The notes beneath the pieces are model-generated. The model worked only from the letters and a program-made list of their open reading frames with translations, was not told the origin of the DNA and did no database searches. This document shows, one piece after another, positions 18,250-27,103 of a DNA stretch of 64,000 nt (position 1 is the first letter of the stretch; every line of letters begins with the position of its first letter). A program made the translations under genes and the position numbers. The stretch is from NCBI GenBank assembly GCA_964640525.1, contig CAZXGS010000005.1, positions 1 to 64,000 on the forward strand, written 5' to 3'. Origin of the DNA: SZAS-103 sp964640525 (lineage in GTDB: Bacteria > Pseudomonadota > Gammaproteobacteria > Xanthomonadales > Xanthomonadaceae).

Positions 18250-19026
18250 TCAGCCCAGCGCTGCTTCGATCAGCGCGCGGATCACCGCCTGCACGCGTGG
18301 GGCCTTCGATGCGTCCCAGGCGAAGCTGTCCTCGTCCATGTAGATGCGCTGGCTGATCTCCAGTTGCACCGCGTCGATGCCGCGCGCCGGATCGCCGTAG
18401 TGGCGGGTGATGTAGCCGCCCTTGAAGCGGCCGTTGACGATGCAGTCGTGCTCCTGCTGCGCACCCAGCACGGCCTCGATGCGCGCCTGCGTGGCCGCCG
18501 CGCAACTGGCACCGCTGGCGGTGCCGAGATTGAAGTCCGGCAGGCGGCCGTCGAACAGGAACGGCACCACGCCGCGGATCGAGTGGCCTTCCCACAGCAG
18601 GACGCGACCGTGCGCGGCATGGATCCGCGCCAGTTCCTCACGCAACGCATCGTGGTAGGGGTGCCAGCAGGTTTCCACGCGCGCGGCGATCTCCGCGGGC
18701 GTCGGCAACTGGCCTTCGAGGTACACCGGCGCGCCGGAGAACTGCACGATCGGGCACAGGCCGGTGGTGTTCTGCCCCGGATACAGCGAGACGTCGTCCT
18801 CGGGGCGGTTCAGGTCCACGACGTAACGTGAATGGGTCGGGACGATCATGCTCGCGCCCATCTCGCGCGCGAAGGCGTAAAGGCGCGCGACGTGCCAGTC
18901 GGTGTCGGGCACGCGGCGCGCGGAAGGCGTCATGCGCGCGGCGATGGGCTCGGGGATCACGGTGCCATCGTGCGGGACGCTGACCAGCAACGGTGCGTGG
19001 CCGCGATGGAGATGGAAGATGTCCAT
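18250..19026 (-). CDS. hutG: N-formylglutamate amidohydrolase family protein
   Basis: The protein matches N-formylglutamate deformylases (FGase), zinc hydrolases that release formate and glutamate in one form of the histidine degradation pathway. Motifs include LLVSVPHDGTVIPE near the start, DTDWHVARLY, THSRYVVDLNR, LLWEGHSIRGVVPFLF and the C-terminal GRFKGGYITRHYGDP. It has 258 residues, the family length. The ATG has GAGG eight bases upstream. No other hut gene is nearby. The neighbour is an amino-acid-oxidase-like enzyme, so a general amino-acid catabolic role is possible. Confidence 0.85.
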   Translation of the reverse strand: MDIFHLHRGHAPLLVSVPHDGTVIPEPIAARMTPSARRVPDTDWHVARLYAFAREMGASMIVPTHSRYVVDLNRPEDDVSLYPGQNTTGLCPIVQFSGAPVYLEGQLPTPAEIAARVETCWHPYHDALREELARIHAAHGRVLLWEGHSIRGVVPFLFDGRLPDFNLGTASGASCAAATQARIEAVLGAQQEHDCIVNGRFKGGYITRHYGDPARGIDAVQLEISQRIYMDEDSFAWDASKAPRVQAVIRALIEAALG

Positions 19027-19036
19027 GGTTCCGACC

Positions 19037-20341
19037 TCAGGTGGGCGTGGCGGCGCTGCCAGGCTTGCGAGCGAAGCGCAGCGCCGAATAAGGCGTCGGA
19101 TCGACCACCGGCTCACGCCCGCAGATCAGGTCGGCCAACAGGCGGCCGGTCACCAGCGACATGCTCACCCCGAGCATGCCGTGGCCGGTGGCCAGCCACA
19201 GGTTGTCGCTGCCTGGCGCGCGGCCGAGGATCGGCAGGTCGTCGAAGGTCATCGGCCGCCAGCCGTACCACTCCTCGCACGGCGTTCCTGCGGGCGGCTC
19301 GCGAAGGTACTCGCGCGCGCCACGCACCAACGCATCCAGGCGGGTACGGTTGAGGCTGGCATCGAAGCCGGAGAATTCCATCGTGCTGCCCAGCCGCAGG
19401 CCGCTGCCCCAGGCGGTCACGCACACGCTGGGCTCGCGCAGTACCAGCGGCCTTCGCGGCGGGTTGCGCACGGCGGCGTAGGTGATCGAATAACCCTTGC
19501 CGGGCTGGATCGGCAGTTCCAGTCCCAGTTGCCGCGCGATCAGCGGCGACCACGCGCCGGCGGCGAGCAGCACCTCGCTTCCGCGTTGCGGCCCGCGGCT
19601 GGTGTCCACGCCGACCACGCGACCGCGCTCGCGGCGAAAACCGAGCACCTGGCAGTCCTCGACCAGCTCGCAGCCGGCCGCGCGCGCCAGCCGCTCCAGT
19701 CCGGCCACATAGCGCTCCGGACGCAGGCTGGCATCGCCGGGGAACCACAGGCCGCCGACCACGCGCTCCTGCAGCGATGGCTCCTCGGCCGCCACCCTGG
19801 TCTTGTCCCACGGCTCGGCCTGGATGCCGACCTCGCGCAGCAGGCCCAGCTCGGCCAGGTCGGCATCGCGCTGGCGTGGGTCGGTGTAGGCGTAGAGCAG
19901 GCCGAGGGCCTGGAACTCGCAGTCCAGCCCCTGCTCGCGCACGAAGGCTTCCAGCATCTGCCGCGAGGCCTGCAGCAGCGCCGCCTTGGCCTGGGTGGCC
20001 TGGCGGCCATCGCGGTGGTTGCAGCGGCGCGCGAAGCGCCACAGCCAGCGCCACAGCGTCAGGTCAACGCGCGGGTGGATGTACAGCGGCGCATCCGGCC
20101 GCAACGCCCAGCGCAGACCCTTGGCGATCACCCCGGGCATCGCCAGCGGTTCACTGTGGCTGGGGGTGATGGTGCCGCAGTTGCCGTGCGAGCTGCCCGA
20201 GCCGATGCCGCGCGCCTCCACCACGCGCACCCGGCGGCCGGCGCGCGCCAGTTCCAGCGCGCAGGCCAGGCCGATGACGCCACCGCCGACGATCAGGACG
20301 TCGGCAGAGGGGCCAGGCGCGAGACGCGATGAACGATGCAG
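19037..20341 (-). CDS. DadA-like FAD-dependent D-amino acid / hydroxyproline dehydrogenase, start uncertain
   Basis: This is a DAO-family flavoprotein. The N-terminal FAD fold ADVLIVGGGVIGLACALELA is encoded at about 20230-20300, followed by EARGIGSGSSHGNCGTITPSH (a form seen in D-hydroxyproline dehydrogenases) and the C-terminal GRAPGSDNLWLATGHGMLG. It would oxidise a D-amino or imino acid and pass electrons to the respiratory chain. The first canonical in-frame start is a GTG at 20230, which would delete the FAD-binding glycines. No ATG, GTG or TTG lies in frame between the slyD stop and the Rossmann motif. The coordinate given uses a CTG at 20341. Either a rare start is used or a base is wrong. 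Confidence 0.75.
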   Translation of the reverse strand: MHRSSRLAPGPSADVLIVGGGVIGLACALELARAGRRVRVVEARGIGSGSSHGNCGTITPSHSEPLAMPGVIAKGLRWALRPDAPLYIHPRVDLTLWRWLWRFARRCNHRDGRQATQAKAALLQASRQMLEAFVREQGLDCEFQALGLLYAYTDPRQRDADLAELGLLREVGIQAEPWDKTRVAAEEPSLQERVVGGLWFPGDASLRPERYVAGLERLARAAGCELVEDCQVLGFRRERGRVVGVDTSRGPQRGSEVLLAAGAWSPLIARQLGLELPIQPGKGYSITYAAVRNPPRRPLVLREPSVCVTAWGSGLRLGSTMEFSGFDASLNRTRLDALVRGAREYLREPPAGTPCEEWYGWRPMTFDDLPILGRAPGSDNLWLATGHGMLGVSMSLVTGRLLADLICGREPVVDPTPYSALRFARKPGSAATPT

Positions 20342-20422
20342 GTCGATGGGAGACTCACCGTGGGTGCTGCGGTGACGGGCACCGGCCGCAGCGTGCGTGC
20401 ATGCGGCGAGCGGTGTCGGTGT

Positions 20423-20905
20423 TCAGTGTGCGTGGCCGCCCTGCCCGTGCACGTGGCCGTGGGCGATTTCTTCCTCGCTGCCCTCGCGCACGTCCATCAC
20501 CTCGATGGCGAAGGTCAGGGTCTTGCCGGCCATGGGATGGTTGAGATCGACATCGACCACGGTCATGCCGACCTTGTGGATGGTGACCGGACGCGGGCCC
20601 TGATCGGTCTGCAGCAGCACGAATCCGCCGGCCTTGAGCACCGCATCCTTGGGCAGCTTCTTCTTCGGCAGGCGCTGGATCGCATTCGGGAGGCGCTGGC
20701 CGTAGCCGTCCTCAGGGGTGACGGTGACCTCGATGCGATCGCCCGCTTCGTGGCCGAGCAGTGCGTTTTCGACCCCGGGGATGATGTTGCGGTGGCCGAC
20801 CAGGATCGCCAGCGGCTCGCCCACGCGTGAATCCTCGATCTGCCCGAGGCCGGCTTCGGCGACCGAGTAATGGATGCGGACCACGGCGTTCTTGTCGATC
20901 TTCAT
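20423..20905 (-). CDS. slyD: FKBP-type peptidyl-prolyl isomerase SlyD
   Basis: SlyD is a cytoplasmic prolyl isomerase and chaperone with a metal-binding tail, and it assists nickel delivery to hydrogenase in E. coli. The N-terminus MKIDKNAVVRIHYSV, the insert-in-flap region after GQRLPNAIQRLPKKKLP and the C-terminal His-rich GHGHVHGQGGHAH are characteristic. It has 160 residues. The stop codon is in the same frame as the following FAD enzyme. It is divergent from the NlpC/P60 gene. Confidence 0.93.
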   Translation of the reverse strand: MKIDKNAVVRIHYSVAEAGLGQIEDSRVGEPLAILVGHRNIIPGVENALLGHEAGDRIEVTVTPEDGYGQRLPNAIQRLPKKKLPKDAVLKAGGFVLLQTDQGPRPVTIHKVGMTVVDVDLNHPMAGKTLTFAIEVMDVREGSEEEIAHGHVHGQGGHAH

Positions 20906-20961
20906 GAGGGCTCGTCTTGGAAAGGGATGACGCGAGAGGCCAGGCGCGGCATGCTTGGCGC

Positions 20962-21552
20962 ATGGACGCGGCAATGGCGAGGGTGACGACACATTATCCC
21001 GGGCAGCTCGCCTCCGCGCCAGCGTGGCGGATCCTTCGCGCGCGCCGCGCACTCTGGCTTGCCGTCATGCTGCTGGCAGTGGCCGGTTGCGGACACCGCC
21101 ACGCCACCCGCCCCGCCGGCGAGGCAGGCCATCGGATTGCGCCGATCGTCATCGTCGATGTCCCGGCCAACGACACGCAGCGTGCCAACGCGGTACTGCT
21201 CCGCGCCATCGGCCTGGTCGGTACGCCGTATCGCAGCGGCGGCAACACGCCCGCCACCGGCTTCGACTGCAGCGGGCTGGTGAACTTCGTGTTCGGCGAC
21301 ATGGATCACCTCGGCCTGCCGCGCACAGCGCGCGACATCGCCGCGCTGTCGGTACCGAAGATTCGCGACGGCCACCTCGCGCCGGCCGACCTGGTGTTCT
21401 TCGGCTCCGGGCACGTCAACCACGTCGGCATCTACGTCGGCCAAGGCCGCTTCGTGCATGCGCCGAATGTCGGCGGCACGGTGCGCCTGGACAGCATCAA
21501 CGGCTACTACTGGCGCGAGCATTATCTGGGCGCGCGACGGGTGCTGCGATAG
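20962..21552 (+). CDS. NlpC/P60-family lipoprotein (putative gamma-D-glutamyl-meso-DAP hydrolase)
   Basis: The predicted peptidoglycan endopeptidase has a long N-region and a lipobox (LLAVAGC), so it should be anchored in the outer membrane. The C-terminal NlpC/P60 domain has the catalytic Cys in TGFDCSGLVNFVF, the His in GHVNHVGIYVG and the third polar residue in FVHAPNVGG. It has 196 residues from the chosen ATG; an upstream TTG gives 15 more. A conserved set of this size resembles E. coli MepS/NlpC in layout. It is transcribed away from slyD. Confidence 0.85.
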   Translation: MDAAMARVTTHYPGQLASAPAWRILRARRALWLAVMLLAVAGCGHRHATRPAGEAGHRIAPIVIVDVPANDTQRANAVLLRAIGLVGTPYRSGGNTPATGFDCSGLVNFVFGDMDHLGLPRTARDIAALSVPKIRDGHLAPADLVFFGSGHVNHVGIYVGQGRFVHAPNVGGTVRLDSINGYYWREHYLGARRVLR

Positions 21553-21641
21553 CCGCCAGGGCGGCCGCGACGAGGAATGTAAGGTTTGCCTCGCAACGAG
21601 GGACTGCACAGGCCAAGTCCATCGTCTGCGAGGTCGCCGCC

Positions 21642-22388
21642 ATGTCTTCCGTCCCTGCCATCCGCGCCGCCGGCGCGTCGACCCTGCCACGCGTGCTGGC
21701 GTGGTGTGTTGATGCCCTGCGCCTGTGGCGCCGCGCGCCGTTGATGCTGGTCGCGTTGGGCGTGGCCATGCTGGTGATCGAGGCCCTGCTGCAACAGGTG
21801 CCGCTGGCCGGGATGGCCTTGTCCAAGCTGGTCGTGGGCATGATCGGTAGCGGCATCTGGCTGGGGCTGGACGACCTCCGGCAAGGGCAGCGGTTGCGGT
21901 TGTCCTGCCTGTGGAGGGCGTGGCGGCACCCGCGCCTGCCGGCACTGCTGTTGCTCAATGTCGCGCTGGCGGTGCTCGTCAATGGCGTCCAGCTCGCGAT
22001 CGCGAGCCTGGTGTACGGCCACGGCGCGCTGGATGCGGTGGTCGCCGGCCACATGGCGGCCCACCCGGAGCTGGCCACGCGCGCCTTCGTGTACACGCTG
22101 ATCCTGCCCGGCATGCTGCCCTCGACCCTGACCACGTTCGCCCTGCCGCTGTTCCTGTTCCGCGGCGCAGCCATCGGCGCCGCACTGGCCGACAGCCTGC
22201 GGCTGGTGGCATTGGCGCCGTTCGCGTTCGCGCTGGTGGCGCTGCTGCAAACCCTCCTGCTCGCCGCGAGCCTGTACGGAGGCTTGAGCATGCTGCTGCT
22301 GTTGCTGGTCATGCCGTGGAGCGCGGCGCTGGGCTTTGCGATCTGGATGGATGTCGACGCACACGCAGCGCCACGGGTGCGCGTTTGA
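21642..22388 (+). CDS. Polytopic membrane protein, function unknown
   Basis: This 248-residue protein has six or so hydrophobic segments (LMLVALGVAMLVIEALL, LPALLLLNVALAVLVNGV, FAFALVALLQTLLLAASLYGG and MLLLLLVMPWSAALGFAIW). It also has a basic stretch after the first hairpin (WRAWRHPRLP). GAGG precedes the ATG by eight bases. I recognise no named family. Only 16 bases separate its stop from the sigma-factor gene, so it is probably the first gene of that operon. Confidence 0.75.
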   Translation: MSSVPAIRAAGASTLPRVLAWCVDALRLWRRAPLMLVALGVAMLVIEALLQQVPLAGMALSKLVVGMIGSGIWLGLDDLRQGQRLRLSCLWRAWRHPRLPALLLLNVALAVLVNGVQLAIASLVYGHGALDAVVAGHMAAHPELATRAFVYTLILPGMLPSTLTTFALPLFLFRGAAIGAALADSLRLVALAPFAFALVALLQTLLLAASLYGGLSMLLLLLVMPWSAALGFAIWMDVDAHAAPRVRV

Positions 22389-22404
22389 ACAACCTCGACC
22401 GCCG

Positions 22405-22905
22405 ATGAGCGCACGCCAGGCCTTCGACGCCTTGCTCGCCGAGCACGCCGGCCTGCTCGCGCGCATCGCCTCCAGCTACGAGGCCGATCCCGGGCTGCGC
22501 GAGGACCTGCTGCAGGACATTGCGATCGCCTTGTGGAAAGCGCTGCCGGGTTGGCGTGGACAGGCCAGCGTCAGGACCTTCATCGCGCGCATCGCCCACC
22601 ACCGCGCCGTCAGCCACGTGGTGGCGCGCGCCCGCGCGGCGCCCACGGTCGAACTCGACGCGCAGATGCCCGCGACCGAAGGGTGTGGCCCCGAGGACCA
22701 CACGCGACTGGACCAGGAACGCGCGCGCCTGCAGGACGCCGTGCGCCGCTTGCCGCTGGCCCTGCGCCAGGCGGTGACGCTGGCTATGGAAGGATTCAGC
22801 CACCAGGAGATCGCCGACGCGTTGGGCAGCAATGCCAACAGCGTCGGCGTACGCCTGCATCGCGCCCGCGCGGCCCTCGCGCAGGCGCTGGGAGAAACCT
22901 CATGA
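22405..22905 (+). CDS. ECF-type RNA polymerase sigma factor
   Basis: This 166-residue sigma factor has only regions 2 and 4. Region 2 includes LREDLLQDIAIALWKALPGW and TFIARIAHHRAVSHVV. Region 4 contains the helix-turn-helix LPLALRQAVTLAMEGFSHQEIADALG followed by SNANSVGVRLHRARAAL. It directs RNA polymerase to an unknown regulon, probably including its own operon. Its stop overlaps the start of the next membrane-protein gene in an ATGA, the usual arrangement for a sigma and its regulator. Confidence 0.9.
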   Translation: MSARQAFDALLAEHAGLLARIASSYEADPGLREDLLQDIAIALWKALPGWRGQASVRTFIARIAHHRAVSHVVARARAAPTVELDAQMPATEGCGPEDHTRLDQERARLQDAVRRLPLALRQAVTLAMEGFSHQEIADALGSNANSVGVRLHRARAALAQALGETS

Positions 22906-23525
22906 AGACACAAGCCAGCGACTGGACCCGTTGGGGCGAGCAATGGCGGACGCAACCGGGGATCGATGTCGCGCACCTGCGCGCGCAGGCGCGACGCAAG
23001 TTGCTGCGCATGCGGCTGATGGTCGGCGTCGAATTGCTGGCCACCGCATTGGCCTGCGGGCAACTGGTCTGGATGCTGCTCTGGGACGAAACCACATGGC
23101 GCTGGAAGATCTGGGCGGGGTGTACGTTGGCCTTCCTGATCGGGCTTGAAGCAAGCCTGCTCTGGGTCCGCCGCCACACCTGGAGCGTGCCTGCCGACTC
23201 GATGGCGGCGCTGCTCGAACTCGGCCTGAAACGCGCACGCGCGGGACTGCGGCTGGCCCGGCTCAACGCCGGCGGTCTCGCGGTGGTGGTTGCCGCCAGC
23301 CTGCTGGCGGCGTGGCCCTGGCTGGATCCGCAACGCTGGCAGGCCGACCCACACCTGAAGCTGCTGGTACTGGTGCAATGTGCAGCGAACCTGCCGGTGG
23401 TGGTGATCGGCTTCGCCTTTTGCGCGTGGTACGCGCGAGCGCAGAAACGGCGGATCGCCGCGCTGGAAGCGTTGCTGCGAGGGGAGCGCTCTGCGGAATC
23501 CGAACCGGCAGCCCGCGTCCCATGA
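22902..23525 (+). CDS. Membrane protein coupled to the ECF sigma factor, candidate anti-sigma
   Basis: This 207-residue protein has a cytoplasmic N-terminus of about 45 residues rich in Trp and Arg (DWTRWGEQWRTQPGIDVAHLRAQ). Four transmembrane segments follow near 46-64, 72-92, 122-144 and 156-178, with a basic C-terminus. Translational coupling to the sigma gene by a four-base overlap and the topology suggest that it sequesters the sigma at the membrane. No zinc-binding anti-sigma motif is seen, so this is inference from context. Confidence 0.7.
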   Translation: MKTQASDWTRWGEQWRTQPGIDVAHLRAQARRKLLRMRLMVGVELLATALACGQLVWMLLWDETTWRWKIWAGCTLAFLIGLEASLLWVRRHTWSVPADSMAALLELGLKRARAGLRLARLNAGGLAVVVAASLLAAWPWLDPQRWQADPHLKLLVLVQCAANLPVVVIGFAFCAWYARAQKRRIAALEALLRGERSAESEPAARVP

Positions 23526-23964
23526 GCCCGGACCCCTGCCGACCGCGGTCACGGGTTTGGGCAGGTTTGCGGTGATTTCCGTTTGTTTGGCGACATTGGC
23601 TCGGAGAAATCAGCCTGGCGAAGTGAGCTTGGCGAAATCTGCTCTGTAAAACCCGTTCGACAAATCCCGTTCGTGGTGAGCCTGTCGAACCACGCTTTTA
23701 GCGACACCAAACGCGCCCTTCGACAGGCTCAGGGCGAACGGCATGGAATGATTCGACCCTGATGCGACTGGCACGACTCCCGCCCCACGACTCCCGCCCC
23801 GCAATCCCCCCAAATCCCGTTCGTGGTGAGCCTGTCGAACCACGCTCTTCGCGAGCCCCGAAGGACCCGTCCACACCCCGTACATCCAGCGCAGGCACCA
23901 GGTCCTGGCACAAAGGATCGGCCACGACCGGCCCTGGGCCAGACCCCATCCGCACCCCACGCCG
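23526..23964. repeat. Repeat-rich spacer with GTTCGTGGTGAGCC elements
   Basis: No gene is seen. Two direct copies of CCCGTTCGTGGTGAGCCTG...CGAACCACG lie at 23666-23694 and 23816-23844. An inverted relative (CGCCCTTCGACAGGCTCAGGGCGAACGG) lies at about 23713-23741, so neighbouring copies can pair as long hairpins. The same core makes the large tandem array at 52633-53215. The spacer lies between the convergent ECF operon and ubi genes. Confidence 0.8.
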
Positions 23965-25161
23965 TCACCCTCCCGCCGCGCGTCTCCACAGCAACGCATC
24001 GAGCCCCGGAATGCGCCCTGCCAGCCCCAGCAGGTGCCCACGCACCAGGGTCGGCAACGGTGCATCGTTGGAGTACAGGCGATTGATGCCGTCAAAGGTG
24101 TAAGCCGCCATCGCGCTCTCGCTGCGGCGCTCGCGTTGCCAGCGCGCCAACCGCTGCACGGCGCCGGGATCGATGCCGCGCTCGCGGGCCTTGCGCCACG
24201 ACGCGCGCAGCGCGATCACGTCGCGCAACCCGGTATTCAAGCCCTGCCCCGCCAGCGGGTGCATCGCGTGCGCGGCATCTCCGCACAGCACGACCCGCCC
24301 GGCGACGAACCGTTCGGCAAGTTGCCTGCGCAAGGCAAATGCAGCGCGCCGCGAGACCGCGACCACCTCGCCCAGCGTCGCGTCGTATGCGCGCGTCAAT
24401 TCACGACAGAAGCTCGCCTCGTCCGCCGCCAGCAAGCGTTCGGCCTCGGCATCCGGCAACGTCCACACGATCGAACTGCGGCCGTCACGGAAGGGCAGGA
24501 AGGCGATCGGCCCGGTCGGCAGGAAGCGCTGCCACGCCGTGTCCTGGTGCGGTCGTTCGGTCTTCACGAAGGCCACCAGGCCGCGTTGATGGTAGTCATG
24601 GCGGGCCACGCTGATGCCGGCCAGCTCCCGCAGTTGCGAGTCCGCGCCATCGGCCGCGAGCACCAGGCGCGCGCGCAGCAAGGCGTGATCGTCCAGCCGC
24701 AGTGCCACCGATGCGTCTGCGGTTTCGCCATCGACACTGGCGTCCTCGATGGCCACCACCTTTTGCGGGCAGCGCAAGGCCACCCCGGCCTGCTGCAATG
24801 CTTGCCAAAGGCGGTCGGCGAGGAGTGCGTGTTCGGCGATCCAGCCCAGCGCATCGCGCGCATGGCGTTGCGCGTCGAAATGCAGTGGTCCGCCGCCGGC
24901 CGCATCCCAGACCCGCATCCGGCGGTACGGTTGGGCCTGCGGCGCGATCCGGGCCCAGACGCCGAGATCATCGAGCAGGTCGATGCCGTCCTGTGCCAGC
25001 GCGTACACGCGCAGGTCCGGTGCCTCGGCATGCCAGGCAGCCGGCGCGCGGGCTTCGACCAGCGCCACCCGCAGGCCGTCACGCGCGCAGGCCAGTGCGG
25101 CGACGCTGCCGACGATGCCGGCACCGACCACCACCACGTCGAACGGATCGCGGCGGCTCAT
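23965..25161 (-). CDS. ubiI: UbiI/UbiF-type FAD-dependent ubiquinone hydroxylase
   Basis: This is an aromatic-ring hydroxylase of the UbiH/UbiF/VisC group, acting in aerobic ubiquinone synthesis at the inner membrane. The GxGxxG FAD motif is VVVVGAGIVGSVAALACA (about residues 9-26). The DG motif is LAADGADSQLRELAGI, and the GD motif is CGDAAHAMHPLAGQGLNTGLRD. It has 398 residues. Its ATG overlaps the ubiH stop by four bases, so the two are coupled. Which ring position it hydroxylates cannot be decided from sequence; ubiI (C5) is my preferred name, with ubiF (C6) the alternative. Confidence 0.85.
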   Translation of the reverse strand: MSRRDPFDVVVVGAGIVGSVAALACARDGLRVALVEARAPAAWHAEAPDLRVYALAQDGIDLLDDLGVWARIAPQAQPYRRMRVWDAAGGGPLHFDAQRHARDALGWIAEHALLADRLWQALQQAGVALRCPQKVVAIEDASVDGETADASVALRLDDHALLRARLVLAADGADSQLRELAGISVARHDYHQRGLVAFVKTERPHQDTAWQRFLPTGPIAFLPFRDGRSSIVWTLPDAEAERLLAADEASFCRELTRAYDATLGEVVAVSRRAAFALRRQLAERFVAGRVVLCGDAAHAMHPLAGQGLNTGLRDVIALRASWRKARERGIDPGAVQRLARWQRERRSESAMAAYTFDGINRLYSNDAPLPTLVRGHLLGLAGRIPGLDALLWRRAAGG

Positions 25162-26399
25162 GGCGCCCCTCCCGCACGCGCGGAAGCGTCGCGGGCCAAC
25201 CCGGGCACATGCCCGCGGAACCCCATCGCCCCTCCAGCCAACCGTGCGCGCCATTCCGGCACGTGCTCCAGCACGCCCATGGCCAACGTGCGCAGCAGGC
25301 CCAGCGACAGCGAAGGATTCGCGGTGAGTCTGGCCAGGCCGTCGGAGAATCGCAGCGTCTGCGCGCGATCCTCCGCGCGGCGCGCGGCATACATTGCAAG
25401 CAGCGATTCCGCGCCAGGGTCGCGGCCATCGGCCCGCGCCTCACAGAGCAGTTCGGCCAAGGTCAACGCGTCGCGCAGGCCGAGGTTGAAGCCCTGCGCG
25501 CCGACCGGATGCAGGGTCTGCGCGGCGTTGCCCATCACCACCCCGCGCGCGGCGACCAGGTGCTCGGCCACGAGTTGGCGCAACGGGTGACCGGAGCGCC
25601 GCCCGACGTGGACAAACCGCCCGGCGCGCCAGCCGAATCGCTGCTGCAGCTGGGCCATGAATCCGGCATCGTCCAGCGCCGCCACCGCCTGTTCGTCCTC
25701 GTCGGCGACGGTGCAGATGCAGCCGTAATCGCCGCCGGCGCGCGGCAACAGGGCAACCGGACCGGACTCGGTGAAGCGCTCCCAGGCATGGCCGTCGCTG
25801 GCATGGGTGGCGCGCACGCTGCCGGCAAACAGATGCTGGTGGTAATCATGCGCACGGGTGGGAATGCCCAGCGCGGCGCGTACCACCGAGCCGGTGCCGT
25901 CGGCGCCGACCACCAGCCGTGCGCGCAGCAGGGTCGTGGCGTCGCCGCGCACGATGTTCGCCTCGCGCGCACCCTCGCCGGCGCGCAAGGCCACCAGTTT
26001 CGCGTCGGTCAGGTGATGCAGCCCATGCAGTTCGCCGACGCGACGCCGCAGCGCCGCGCCCAGCGCCGGTGCGGGCACCACGCCGCCGAACTCGGGACGG
26101 CCGTAGTCCGCCGCGTGCAGGCGCACCGCGCCGAAGTTGCCGCGGCGGGTGACGTGGATGCGGCGAATCGGCTCCGGCGGAATCGGCAAATGCTGCAGCA
26201 CGCCCAGTGCCCGCAGCGCATTGAGGCTGGCGGCAGCAAGGCCCAGGCTGCGCGCATCGGCATCGGCGATCATCGGCACGTTGGCCGGCTCGGCCTCAAC
26301 CAGCGCCACGTCCAGCCCGCTGCCATCCAGCGCGCAGGCCAGGCTGGCGCCGACCAGGCCACCGCCGACGATCAGGACATCATGGATGTGCTCGCTCAT
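25158..26399 (-). CDS. ubiH: 2-octaprenyl-6-methoxyphenol hydroxylase-like protein UbiH
   Basis: This is an FAD monooxygenase of ubiquinone biosynthesis (C1 hydroxylation in E. coli). The FAD-binding motif is DVLIVGGGLVGASLACAL, the DG motif VVGADGTGSVVRAALGI, and the GD-type motif GNAAQTLHPVGAQGFNLGLRD. The GNAAQTLHP form is characteristic of UbiH as opposed to UbiI/UbiF. It has 413 residues. It is the first gene of the pair and diverges from the DUF6580 gene across a 95-base spacer that must hold both promoters. Confidence 0.88.
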   Translation of the reverse strand: MSEHIHDVLIVGGGLVGASLACALDGSGLDVALVEAEPANVPMIADADARSLGLAAASLNALRALGVLQHLPIPPEPIRRIHVTRRGNFGAVRLHAADYGRPEFGGVVPAPALGAALRRRVGELHGLHHLTDAKLVALRAGEGAREANIVRGDATTLLRARLVVGADGTGSVVRAALGIPTRAHDYHQHLFAGSVRATHASDGHAWERFTESGPVALLPRAGGDYGCICTVADEDEQAVAALDDAGFMAQLQQRFGWRAGRFVHVGRRSGHPLRQLVAEHLVAARGVVMGNAAQTLHPVGAQGFNLGLRDALTLAELLCEARADGRDPGAESLLAMYAARRAEDRAQTLRFSDGLARLTANPSLSLGLLRTLAMGVLEHVPEWRARLAGGAMGFRGHVPGLARDASARAGGAP

Positions 26400-26494
26400 C
26401 GGCACATGGTAACGCGCACCCCGATGCGGGCTGCGCGAGCCTTGCGCTATCATGACCCCATCGCGCCGCGCGCACGTCCCTTGCGAGCCTGACC

Positions 26495-27079
26495 ATGAGC
26501 CAGCCCACGCCCTCGTCCACTTCGGTTGCGGCCGGCCCGCTGGTACTGGCCGGGATGATCCTGCTGGCCGCGTTCTCGCGCCTGCTGCCGCATCCGCCGA
26601 ATTTCTCGCCGATCGAGGCGGTAGCGCTGTTCGGCGGCGCCTTTTTCGCGCACCGCGCGTGGGCAATCGTGGTGCCGCTGGTGGCGATGGCGATTTCCGA
26701 TGTCGCGCTCGGGCTGGTCAACGGCGGCATCTACATGGACTACTTCCTCAACGCGCACTTCGCCGCGATCTACGCCTGCATCGTGCTGTGCACGCTGCTC
26801 GGTTTTGCGCTGCGCGGGCGCGCCAGCGGCGCCAATGTGCTGGGCGCCTCGCTCGCCGGGTCGGTGGTGTTCTACCTGACCACCAACTTCGCCACCTGGG
26901 TCACCGCCAACCCTGCTCTTGGCGATGCCTGCGCGCGCGGCCTGGGTGCCTGCTACATCGACGGCCTGCCGTTCTTCCAGTGGACGGTGCTCGGCACGCT
27001 GTTCTATTCGGCGCTGCTGTTCGGCGGCTTCGCGCTGCTGCGTGCGCGCATGCCGCAGTTGCGCGCGCAGACGGCGTGA
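26495..27079 (+). CDS. DUF6580 family putative transport protein
   Basis: This 194-residue membrane protein has about six helices and the family landmarks FSPIEAVALFGGAFF, AMAISDVALGL, FYLTTNFATWV and the C-terminal WTVLGTLFYSALLFGGF. The architecture resembles substrate-binding (S) components of ECF vitamin transporters. The gene for a cobalamin adenosyltransferase begins 24 bases downstream, which makes a corrinoid a reasonable candidate substrate. That is inference from neighbourhood. A TATCAT hexamer at 26448-26453 may be its -10 box. Confidence 0.8.
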   Translation: MSQPTPSSTSVAAGPLVLAGMILLAAFSRLLPHPPNFSPIEAVALFGGAFFAHRAWAIVVPLVAMAISDVALGLVNGGIYMDYFLNAHFAAIYACIVLCTLLGFALRGRASGANVLGASLAGSVVFYLTTNFATWVTANPALGDACARGLGACYIDGLPFFQWTVLGTLFYSALLFGGFALLRARMPQLRAQTA

Positions 27080-27103
27080 TTCGCGCCCCGGGCGGAGCCG
27101 TGC

